Assembly (NCBI GenBank): GCA_007134165.1
Contig: SLLJ01000203.1
Coordinates: 1 to 7,560, forward strand
Direction: 5' to 3'
Source of the DNA: Nitriliruptoraceae bacterium
Lineage (GTDB): Bacteria > Actinomycetota > Nitriliruptoria > Nitriliruptorales > Nitriliruptoraceae
DNA: 7,560 nt
The notes beneath the pieces are model-generated. The model did no database searches, was not told where the DNA came from, and worked only from the letters and a program-made list of their open reading frames with translations. This document shows positions 1-5,154 of the stretch, one piece after another (the first letter of the stretch is position 1; each line of letters opens with the position of its first letter). The translations under genes and the position numbers were made by a program.

Positions 1-32
1 CCGACCGCGGCGGCGTACCGGGCTGGATCCAG

Positions 33-1019
33 TCAGCCGAGCTCCCCGAGCGGAAGCTCCGCGAGCATCGCCGCCAGGTTCGTCGCCGTTGCCGGGCTGG
101 CCAAGACCTCCAACGCAGCATCGGGTCGACCAACCTCGAGATAGCGCGTGGCCGCGGAGCGGGCGAGCGTCGGCTCCGGCGACGTCGCCTGCAGGACGTC
201 ACGGATCCCGATGCGCAGGGCGATCAACCCGTGGTCGACCTCCCGGAGCGGGAGGCCGAGGTTCCGTAGCTCATCCACCCCGTCCGAGACCCCGAGCTGC
301 TGACAGAGCGCGTCGTCGAAGGCCGGGAGGCCGGAGAGCCGGACGACGGCATCCTGAAAGCGCCGCGTCGGTGCTGCCGCGACCAGCATCTCGAGCTGCG
401 ATCGAACAGCTGACGGCGCGACGAGGTACCGCCTAACCAGTTGGTTCCACGTGTCATCGTCCGTGATCGTGGCCGACCGGAGCTCACGAGCCACTCCATC
501 GAGAACCACCGGCCATCGCGCAAAGCGTTCCGCCAGCAGGTGGAGCTCGCCGGCGCGTAACCGGGCGGTGACGAGCCCACCGAGGACCTCCTCGAGCTCA
601 TCGTCGGTGAACTCGAGCTCCGAGGCGCGGACCAGTCGGCCACGTCGGTCCTCGATGGCCGACAGGATCGGGGGCGGCAACCGCCGTCCGGCGACCGCCA
701 CACGGCTCGGTGACGACCACGTACCCACCAGATCTGCGATAGCCACGGTGAGTGCCGGCGTAGCCACCTCGACGTTGTCGATCGTCAACAGCATCCCGCC
801 GCCGGACGAGCTGCCGGACCCGGTGAAATCGTGGGACAGGTCGCGTAACCGGCTGGCGTCCACGATCCGGGCATCGAGGTGGAGCTTCGGGCCGTCGTGT
901 TCGGCATGAGCGGCACGTAACGCCATCGACTTGCCGGTGCCTGCATGGCCGAGGAGCCCGGTCAGGGCAGCTGTCGTGATCGCCTGTACCACCCGTGCCC
1001 GGGTGGCTGGTGCGACCAT
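33..1019 (-). CDS. MalT/STAND-type P-loop ATPase, C-terminally short
   Basis: 328-residue protein from ATG at 1019, with a GGGGG stretch about six bases upstream as ribosome binding site. Walker A is GHAGTGKS (residues 24-31) and Walker B is LLTIDN (77-82). A strand ending in an arginine pair (RVAVAGRR, 106-113) and an ELEFTDDELEEVL segment (134-146) follow; both resemble the ATPase module of MalT/LuxR-type STAND regulators. The part after residue 190 resembles the winged-helix and early TPR region of that family. Family members usually run to 800-1000 residues and end in a LuxR DNA-binding domain; this frame stops at TGA (33-35) with neither. The frame stays open for the remaining 32 bases of the window and reads LDPARYAAAV, so the stop may be a nonsense mutation, a sequence error or a true end. 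Known for the family: inducer-controlled transcription activation. Inferred here: a regulatory ATPase, possibly broken. It is divergent from the gene at 1289. Confidence 0.65.
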   Translation of the reverse strand: MVAPATRARVVQAITTAALTGLLGHAGTGKSMALRAAHAEHDGPKLHLDARIVDASRLRDLSHDFTGSGSSSGGGMLLTIDNVEVATPALTVAIADLVGTWSSPSRVAVAGRRLPPPILSAIEDRRGRLVRASELEFTDDELEEVLGGLVTARLRAGELHLLAERFARWPVVLDGVARELRSATITDDDTWNQLVRRYLVAPSAVRSQLEMLVAAAPTRRFQDAVVRLSGLPAFDDALCQQLGVSDGVDELRNLGLPLREVDHGLIALRIGIRDVLQATSPEPTLARSAATRYLEVGRPDAALEVLASPATATNLAAMLAELPLGELG

Positions 1020-1081
1020 CTGTGCCCCCGAACTGCGAACTCGTCGGCCGAACGCGAGGCCATGCGCCTGGCGACCCCCGG

Positions 1082-1110
1082 CCGGACCCTACAGGTCCGG
1101 GCCGGTCCGG
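1082..1110. promoter_or_regulatory. inverted repeat over a putative -10 box of the ATPase gene
   Basis: CCGGACC (1082-1088) and GGTCCGG (1094-1100) form a perfect 7-bp inverted repeat around CTACA. A second GGTCCGG follows at 1104-1110. On the minus strand the centre reads TAGGGT (1086-1091), an actinobacterial-type -10 box about 65 bases before the ATPase start. A repressor bound here would cover the promoter. No good -35 box is visible, so both the operator and the promoter are inferred. Confidence 0.35.
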
Positions 1111-1164
1111 CGTCGAGGTGGGGTCACCTGATCGGACGGCATGGCGTGCGCCCGCGGCGGTCGT

Positions 1165-1197
1165 TGACACGGTGGTGACACGCCTGCCGAACAGACT
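1165..1197 (+). promoter_or_regulatory. tandem TGACACG operator, copy 1
   Basis: TGACACG occurs at 1165-1171 and again at 1176-1182, an 11-bp period with a 4-bp spacer. CAGACT, a weak -10-like hexamer, follows at 1192-1197, ten bases after the second TGACAC. The same array with the same spacing lies at 3100-3132. Direct heptamers one helical turn apart, about ten bases before a -10 box, are the known layout of PhoB/OmpR-class activator sites. The regulator is not identified. The likely target is the gene at 1289. Confidence 0.45.
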
Positions 1198-1288
1198 GCG
1201 GCAACCGCGCAACGCCCGGACGCGACCCTGGCGCCGCACCGCCAGCCGGTCGCGTCGGGCACCGACCTGATGACGCCGAAGAGGCGCC

Positions 1289-1948
1289 GTGCTGCTCGAA
1301 CTGGTGCAGGGCTGGTTCGACGCCTGCGTCGGATGTGCCCCCAACGGACCGTCCGTCCCGACCACCGTGACGGGGACCGCCGGCTCGTCCGCGCCGCCAT
1401 CGCCTCCTGCCGAGCAGCCATCGCAGCGCCCGAGTCGACGCGATCGCGACCCGTCGGATCCGCCGGAGCCCACGGACCCTCCCGATCGCACCCGGACGAC
1501 CGACCATCCGACCGAGCGGGAGCTGTACGAGGACGTTGCCACCGACGTCGTGCTCGACGTCGCCGACAACACCCCGGGACGGTTCCGTGTCCCCCGCCTC
1601 CGTCTTCCGGTGTTCGGCAAACTGTTCGACGCAGCACCGGTACTCGCCGATGGGATCGTCACGGTGACGCAGGCGGATTCCATGGGGTCGACCCGACGTG
1701 GCGGCGACGGCGGCCCGACGCCGATGGAGGAAGCCCTCGCGCACCAGGACCGCACGAACGATCGCGCCGACACCCGGTCCGGGGAGCCCTCGGACGGCAC
1801 GGAAGCCACCCGGACCCGCGAGTGGCAGACCGCCGAGGAGCGTCGGGCGGCGATCCCTGACTCGCAGGAGGAGGCCGACACCAACCAGGAGATCAAGCGG
1901 CAGATGGACCGCCACGGTGGTCGTCCCGACCTGGATGACTTCCGATGA
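1289..1948 (+). CDS. unrecognised protein with disordered ends, upstream of PrsW-like protease
   Basis: 219 residues from GTG at 1289, chosen because GAGG (1281-1284) lies just upstream and the downstream composition is coherent. I do not recognise it. The short N-terminus has a Cys13-x-x-Cys16 pair (ACVGC) and is not a clear signal peptide. Residues 20-75 are rich in Pro, Ser, Thr, Asp and Arg and look disordered. Residues 76-135 (RELYEDVATDVVLDVADN, then a basic RFRVPRLRLPVFGKLF stretch and ADGIVTVTQAD) look like the only folded or conserved core. The tail to residue 219 is charged and probably partly helical. There is no transmembrane segment. The stop lies 47 bases before the RBS-supported start at 1996, and an ATG at 1945 overlaps it as ATGA, so it is probably co-transcribed with the protease gene. 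A soluble partner or substrate of that protease is possible but only inferred from position. Confidence 0.6.
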   Translation: MLLELVQGWFDACVGCAPNGPSVPTTVTGTAGSSAPPSPPAEQPSQRPSRRDRDPSDPPEPTDPPDRTRTTDHPTERELYEDVATDVVLDVADNTPGRFRVPRLRLPVFGKLFDAAPVLADGIVTVTQADSMGSTRRGGDGGPTPMEEALAHQDRTNDRADTRSGEPSDGTEATRTREWQTAEERRAAIPDSQEEADTNQEIKRQMDRHGGRPDLDDFR

Positions 1949-1995
1949 GACTACTGTCGGGCCGCCCGGAACTCCCGCCACCGGCGGAGGGTTCG

Positions 1996-2155
1996 ATGCT
2001 CGCCTGGTGGGTTCCTGCTGCGCCGCTCGAGGTCCTCTCCCTCCTGGCGTTCCTGCTCGGGTTGCTGTCGCTGGCGGTGGCGACCTACGGCTGGACCCAG
2101 CTCGGCCCCACCCGGCTTCGTCGCCGCCAACTACGGATAGCACCTCTACAGCCTC
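1996..2155 (+). pseudogene. N-terminal piece of the PrsW-like protease, out of frame with the body
   Basis: ATG at 1996 is preceded by GGAGGG (1986-1991) with a five-base gap, the best ribosome binding site in this operon; an ATG at 1945 in the same frame overlaps the previous stop but has a poorer site. The frame encodes MLAWWVPAAP, a long hydrophobic segment (about residues 11-35) and a basic loop (RLRRRQLR, residues 40-47), as expected for membrane segment 1 and a cytoplasmic loop. Beyond about 2140 this frame turns into Arg/Pro/Ala-rich shadow sequence, while the next frame (+1) becomes hydrophobic and continues as the protease. A TAG in that second frame (2138-2140) bounds the simplest lesion, a one-base error or mutation between about 2138 and 2156. 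A slip in the CCCC run at 2107-2110 is the alternative, but it would leave the TAG in frame. Confidence 0.55.
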
Positions 2156-3058
2156 GTGTGGCTGCTCCTCGTCACGCTCCCGTTGCGAACGGTCGGTACC
2201 CGGCGGCTGGTCAGTGCGTTCCTGATCGGGGTGTTCCCGGTCACCGGGGCGATCGTCTGGCTGGGCATCCCGATGTTCGCGATCTTCGGGCAACGAGACC
2301 TGACCCGTGCGATCGGCACACCGCTCCTCGAGGAGTCCATCAAGGCCGCCGCGCTGACCCTCATCGCCTGGCTGTGGTGGCGACGGCGCGGCCAGGAGCC
2401 GGCGGTGATCGACCTCGCCCTGCTCGGCATGGCGATGGGAGCGGGGCTGATGATCCACGAGGACGCGCTTCATCTGCGTCAGATCGCGAGTCCTGACGGG
2501 TTCTTCGGCCCCCTCTTCCCCTTCTTCCTGGATCAACCCGTCGGTCGGTTCCGCTTCCTGATCGCGCAGGCTGGCTGGGGCGCAGTACTCGGTGTCGATG
2601 TCGGCCTCGCCCGACTGGCGCGCCATCAGCCGGGCGCACCCATCCTGATCGTGATCGCGGCGACGGCGCTGACGACCCTTGACCACGCCATCTACAACGC
2701 CGACGCGCGCTGGGTCTCGGGTATCCAGGCCACCGTTCAGGATGTTCGTCTGGGCGGTTGGGTGCTCATCCTCGCGCTGCTCTCCGCCGCGGTCATCGAC
2801 GTCGTCCGGCGTCAGCGGGCACCGGTCCGTACCCCGGTCGGCTTCGGGACCCTGCGACGGGTCTGGAGCGGGCACGCGGGCACCACCGTGCGACTCCTGG
2901 CCCTGGTCGCGTGTGGCCGCCTCCACCGTGCCCAACTCGGCCGGGCCTACGCCCGGGCGGACGACCCGACGCTCAAGGACGGCCCGGACGCAGCGGACGT
3001 GCGCATCTGGCGCCGGCGGGCCGCGCTGCGGGTCGTCCCCCGGGGCGCGGTCGAGTAG
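2156..3058 (+). CDS. PrsW-family intramembrane metalloprotease (main body)
   Basis: 300 residues from the first GTG of this frame; there is no ribosome binding site there, so the true start is probably at 1996 with a frameshift between. The protein is polytopic, with hydrophobic segments near residues 1-10, 18-45, 63-76, 85-100, 133-150, 161-175 and 200-217. The PrsW-type motifs are visible: EESIK (E59, E60, K63), GLMIHED (E102, where the family usually has EN) and LDHAIYN (H177, N181). The family's GHALFTALVG-like third motif corresponds to AQAGWGAVLG, with Gln138 where His is usual. A basic cytoplasmic tail follows residue 218. Known for the family: Bacillus PrsW cuts an anti-sigma factor in the membrane. 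Inferred here: regulated membrane proteolysis, substrate unknown; activity is uncertain given the replaced histidine and the broken frame. Stop is TAG at 3056. Confidence 0.72.
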   Translation: MWLLLVTLPLRTVGTRRLVSAFLIGVFPVTGAIVWLGIPMFAIFGQRDLTRAIGTPLLEESIKAAALTLIAWLWWRRRGQEPAVIDLALLGMAMGAGLMIHEDALHLRQIASPDGFFGPLFPFFLDQPVGRFRFLIAQAGWGAVLGVDVGLARLARHQPGAPILIVIAATALTTLDHAIYNADARWVSGIQATVQDVRLGGWVLILALLSAAVIDVVRRQRAPVRTPVGFGTLRRVWSGHAGTTVRLLALVACGRLHRAQLGRAYARADDPTLKDGPDAADVRIWRRRAALRVVPRGAVE

Positions 3059-3099
3059 CGGGCTGGCGCGTCCCCGCCGTCCGCGCGTGCAGCACGGCG

Positions 3100-3132
3100 T
3101 GACACGCCGATGACACGGCAGCCAGGCATCGT
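3100..3132 (+). promoter_or_regulatory. tandem TGACACG operator, copy 2
   Basis: TGACACG at 3100-3106 and 3111-3117 has the same 11-bp period as the copy at 1165. CATCGT at 3127-3132 has the same ten-base gap after the second TGACAC as CAGACT has in copy 1, giving a shared CAnnnT at the expected -10 position. It lies 80-97 bases before the lipoprotein gene at 3197, so that gene probably has its own promoter in addition to any read-through from the protease operon. Confidence 0.45.
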
Positions 3133-3196
3133 GTCGCCGTCCTCGGCGTCGCAGGTGCCTGCGACGCTCCACGATCTGATCGACGAAGGTTCTCCG

Positions 3197-3832
3197 ATGA
3201 CGAGCGCTCACCGCTGGTACCTCCACCGCCTCGCGGCACTGCTCCTCGCCATGCTGGTGACAGCCTGCGGGGGCGGCAACGACGGGGATGCGGCCCGCAT
3301 CATCCCCACCGACGCGGAGGGCAACGTCACTAGCGACAGTCGTGACGGCGATGAAGCGTCCGGCACCGAGACCGACGCCGCCGCCAGTGAGGATTCGGAT
3401 GGTGGAGACACCGAGCCAGAAACCAACGGCGATGCGCTGGCGACCGACCAGGCGGAGCCCGTTGGCGGCCAGGTTGCCGTCGACGGCGACCTGATGATCG
3501 CGGAGTCGGTGACCTGCACAGCCATGGGCCCACCCGGTGGCGGAGACATCGAGCTCGTAACCGAAGACGGGACACTGATGGTCACCCTGGCGGGAGCGAC
3601 GGAGGACTCCTACATCGTCAGCTGGACCCCAGGGACCTTCGGGGTCGACACCACGCGCTCGTTCTCCCTCGACTTCAACGAGGACCGCTCAGCCCTGGCG
3701 GCCGGTGTCCAGTCCTTCGACATCGAGTCTGGCACCGCCGGCGCGCTCGTCATCCCTCCCTCAAGTGACGAAGCGGTCGCCGAGCAGCCGGACGGCGTCG
3801 AGGTGCAGTGGAACGGTCGCTGCTCCGCCTGA
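3197..3832 (+). CDS. small secreted lipoprotein of unknown function
   Basis: 211 residues from ATG at 3197, with AAGG (3186-3189) seven bases upstream. The longer reading from 3110 would put about 29 non-signal residues in front of the leader. The signal peptide has basic residues (R6, H10, R11), a hydrophobic core (residues 12-20) and lipobox LVTA-Cys24, so the mature protein should be lipid-anchored outside the membrane. Residues 25-95 form an acidic Gly/Asp/Glu/Thr/Ser linker. Residues 96-211 look like a compact beta domain with two cysteines, C107 (SVTCTAMG) and C209 (GRCSA), well placed for one disulfide. The overall plan is like LpqH-type actinobacterial lipoproteins, but I see no convincing family match and give no function. 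Confidence 0.8.
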   Translation: MTSAHRWYLHRLAALLLAMLVTACGGGNDGDAARIIPTDAEGNVTSDSRDGDEASGTETDAAASEDSDGGDTEPETNGDALATDQAEPVGGQVAVDGDLMIAESVTCTAMGPPGGGDIELVTEDGTLMVTLAGATEDSYIVSWTPGTFGVDTTRSFSLDFNEDRSALAAGVQSFDIESGTAGALVIPPSSDEAVAEQPDGVEVQWNGRCSA

Positions 3833-3989
3833 CGGTCGACGTCGTCATCGGTACGGCCGCAACGTGCCTGCCTCGATGTTGCGACCTCTCACCGGGTAGG
3901 CGCGAGTGCCTCGATCGTTTTCGGCCTCGAGCCCGCGATCGCCCGGCCGCGCCGCCCAGGCGGCTGTCAGAGCGCGCTGTCGATACAGC
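3833..3989. other. intergenic, no gene seen
   Basis: Between the lipoprotein stop and the distal terminator I see no coding frame with a start, ribosome binding site and coherent composition. A GGCTGTCA element (3962-3969) with a second CTGTCG at 3977 matches the sequence beyond the other tRNA terminator copy (5053-5073). No convincing terminator for the lipoprotein gene is visible. Confidence 0.5.
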
Positions 3990-4014
3990 AGCCCTCGGTC
4001 AAGGACCGTGGGCT
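3990..4014 (-). terminator. hairpin terminator next to the tRNA 3'-half copy
   Basis: An 11-bp stem (3990-4000 with 4004-4014, one T/T mismatch) closes on the three-base loop AAG. On the minus strand it follows the duplicated tRNA 3' half directly and is followed by CTGCTGTATCG, without a real T run. It is positionally equivalent to the hairpin at 5084-5102, but the stem sequence differs. Confidence 0.45.
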
Positions 4015-4019
4015 ACGGG

Positions 4020-4064
4020 GGGTGGGGCGTGCAGGAATCGAACCTGCGACCTCTTGCGTGTCGA
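4020..4064 (-). repeat. distal copy of tRNA-Val 3' half (candidate attR)
   Basis: These 45 bases are identical to 5110-5154. They contain the tRNA-Val sequence from anticodon-loop position 32 to the 3' end plus four flanking bases; the 5' half is absent. Such partial tRNA copies are what site-specific integrases leave at the far end of an element inserted in a tRNA gene, and the anticodon loop is a known crossover point for tyrosine recombinases. After 4064 the sequence diverges from the tRNA at once. Confidence 0.75.
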
Positions 4065-4302
4065 CCAGCGACGAGAGATCCAGCCACGTCCACCTCCGTC
4101 CACGAAAACCGCTCTGAACAGGGCGATGCTCCACCGACGTCCAGCACCGTCCATCCCGATCCGGACGAGTTGGCTGTCAACCGAGCTGTCAGGACTGGCT
4201 GCGGCGGGGCACAACCTCTCTGCGCTCACCGATGGTCAGGCGCTTCGAGGAGGGAAGTTCGACTTGCAAGGCCGGAACCTGTCCGATGCAGGTTGGCGCC
4301 GT
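4065..4302. other. non-coding distal arm of the mini-island
   Basis: No gene is seen. It holds two pairs of CGTCCA hexamers, each pair with a 10-bp period (4087/4097 and 4138/4148), and a 16-base sequence (4164-4179) identical to 5045-5060 beside the intact tRNA's terminator. A small hairpin lies at 4276-4294 (AACCTG/CAGGTT), just beyond the vapC stop on the minus strand, and is a weak terminator candidate. CCAGCGACGAGAG at 4065-4077 also occurs at the vapB operator. Confidence 0.5.
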
Positions 4303-4731
4303 TCAGCCGACACTCCCGCGGGGCACGACCCACTCGGTTCGCTGTCCCGTAACCTCGGTGATGAGATCGAAGTCGTGGTCGTAGTGAAGGACGATCAGTT
4401 GCTCGATGTCGGCGATCGCTGCGAGGATGAGGTCGGGGATGCTGACCCCACGGTGCTGGCCGCGGCGGACGAGCTGCGCCTGCAGTTCGCGGGCTCGCTG
4501 CTCTGCACGAACCGGTGTTGCGACTGGGAGGAGATGGTCCAGGATGTCGTCTCGGGTCGAGGTGTAGTCGCGCGTCGATCGTGCTGAGAAGCCAACCTCG
4601 AGTTCGGTCACGAGCGCTACGCCGACCTGCCCAGCACGAATGCGCGGGAGGACCACCTCAGCAACCGGGTCGTCATCGAGTCGGACCAGGACCGACTTGT
4701 CGATCAGCCAGCGCGCTGGTGTCACCGCCAC
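4303..4731 (-). CDS. vapC: VapC-type PIN-domain toxin (ribonuclease)
   Basis: 142 residues, the usual size for VapC. The PIN-domain acidic residues are in place: D11 (WLIDKSV, where Thr is commoner than Lys12), E45 (TELEVGF), D100 (IPDLILAAIA) and D118/D120 (HYDHDFDLI). Known for the family: a magnesium-dependent endoribonuclease that blocks translation by cutting tRNA or rRNA, held inactive by VapB; the RNA target here is unknown. The GTG at 4731 overlaps vapB by ten bases; a second GTG at 4725 forms a GTGA overlap with the vapB stop and is equally plausible (two residues shorter). Translation is therefore coupled to the antitoxin. The gene looks intact. Confidence 0.9.
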   Translation of the reverse strand: MAVTPARWLIDKSVLVRLDDDPVAEVVLPRIRAGQVGVALVTELEVGFSARSTRDYTSTRDDILDHLLPVATPVRAEQRARELQAQLVRRGQHRGVSIPDLILAAIADIEQLIVLHYDHDFDLITEVTGQRTEWVVPRGSVG

Positions 4732-4940
4732 GCTTCGCTCATGACATCGTCGTCAGCAAGATCCTTGGTTGCGGCCGCGAAGCGCTTGAGCGCGTCGCGA
4801 TCGACGTGCTGGCGACGCTCGGCAGCGCGAATGGTCTCGTTCAGCGCGGCGTTGACGGTGTCCTTGATCGTGTCGGTGCCCAGGACCAGCTTGGCACGGT
4901 CGAGCGTGCCATCGTCGATGTCCACCAACCGCTTCGTCAC
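4722..4940 (-). CDS. vapB: VapB-type antitoxin
   Basis: 72 residues from GTG at 4940, with a strong GGAGGGG ribosome binding site six bases upstream (minus strand, about 4947-4953). The N-terminus (MTKRLVDIDDGTLDRAKLVLG, then TDTIKDTVNAALNETI) matches the short ribbon-helix-helix-like VapB antitoxin family. The C-terminal part, ending in SEAWR, is the expected toxin-binding tail. It binds VapC and, with it, normally represses the shared promoter; the palindrome at 4955-4979 is the likely site. It is the first gene of the operon, with vapC overlapping. Confidence 0.88.
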   Translation of the reverse strand: MTKRLVDIDDGTLDRAKLVLGTDTIKDTVNAALNETIRAAERRQHVDRDALKRFAAATKDLADDDVMSEAWR

Positions 4941-4954
4941 CGCACACCCCTCCG

Positions 4955-4979
4955 TATATCCCAGCGACGAGAGGATATA
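4955..4979. promoter_or_regulatory. palindromic operator of vapBC
   Basis: TATATCC (4955-4961) and GGATATA (4973-4979) are a perfect 7-bp inverted repeat with an 11-bp spacer, 15 bases before the vapB start. It is AT-rich in an otherwise very GC-rich region, and both arms contain TATAT that could serve as a -10 box. Position and symmetry fit autoregulation by the VapBC complex, as known for this family. Confidence 0.6.
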
Positions 4980-5044
4980 TCGGGTGGTTGCGTCTGTACA
5001 GCGACGCTGGTTGATCCGTCGCTGCCGCTCGGGCGGACGCCACC

Positions 5045-5073
5045 GACGAGTTGGCTGTCAGAACGAGCTGTCA
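5045..5073. repeat. GACGAGTTGGCTGTCA repeat beside the tRNA terminator
   Basis: Bases 5045-5060 are identical to 4164-4179, and both copies continue with a second GAGCTGTCA after three or four variable bases. A shorter version (GGCTGTCA, then CTGTCG 13 bases on) lies at 3962-3982 next to the distal terminator. The three copies mark both ends of the vapBC segment and may be recombinase arm sites or relics of repeated insertion. Confidence 0.5.
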
Positions 5074-5083
5074 ACGAAGCAGC

Positions 5084-5102
5084 CCCCAGTCGAGAACTGG
5101 GG
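5084..5102 (-). terminator. terminator hairpin after tRNA-Val
   Basis: CCCCAGT (5084-5090) and ACTGGGG (5096-5102) make a perfect 7-bp stem with a five-base loop, starting 12 bases past the tRNA 3' end on the minus strand. It is followed by GCTGCTTCGTTG, so the T tract is poor. The same position in the distal copy holds a hairpin with a different stem sequence. Confidence 0.55.
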
Positions 5103-5109
5103 TCTACGA

Positions 5110-5154
5110 GGGTGGGGCGTGCAGGAATCGAACCTGCGACCTCTTGCGTGTCGA
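5110..5154 (-). repeat. proximal copy of the 45-bp repeat (candidate attL)
   Basis: Identical to 4020-4064. It is the functional 3' half of the intact tRNA-Val plus four flanking bases. If the segment inserted at the anticodon loop, this copy came from the element and restores the tRNA. Confidence 0.75.

Larger units (their letters stand above)
4020..5154. mobile_element. mini-island in tRNA-Val carrying vapBC
   Basis: The segment is bounded by the 45-bp direct repeat of the tRNA-Val 3' half and has a repeat-to-repeat distance of 1,090 bp. The only genes inside are vapB and vapC. There is no integrase, so it is either the remnant of a larger element or a minimal cargo unit moved by an integrase elsewhere. 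The inner end next to the intact tRNA supplies the tRNA's present 3' half and terminator. The boundaries are seen directly in the sequence; integration is inferred from the known tRNA-targeting pattern. Confidence 0.6.

Noticed and set aside
450..456. Another TGACACG on the minus strand
   Set aside because: It is single, without a second heptamer 11 bp away, and inside the ATPase coding region.
598..1896. 432-residue minus-strand open frame across the divergent promoter region
   Set aside because: Ser/Arg/Gly-rich, spans two real genes in other frames and the intergenic region; no domain visible.
3110..3196. N-terminal extension of the small lipoprotein from 3110
   Set aside because: It adds non-signal residues before the leader and overlaps the tandem operator; 3197 has a ribosome binding site.
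1124..3226. 700-residue open frame on the minus strand
   Set aside because: It is Arg/Glu/Asp/Gly-rich low complexity, lies opposite the protease and its neighbour, and has no motif or ribosome binding site; a high-GC antisense shadow.
3999..4229. 76-residue minus-strand frame ending SQVRFLHAPPPVAHGP
   Set aside because: It reads through the partial tRNA copy and has no coherent composition; a tRNA artefact.
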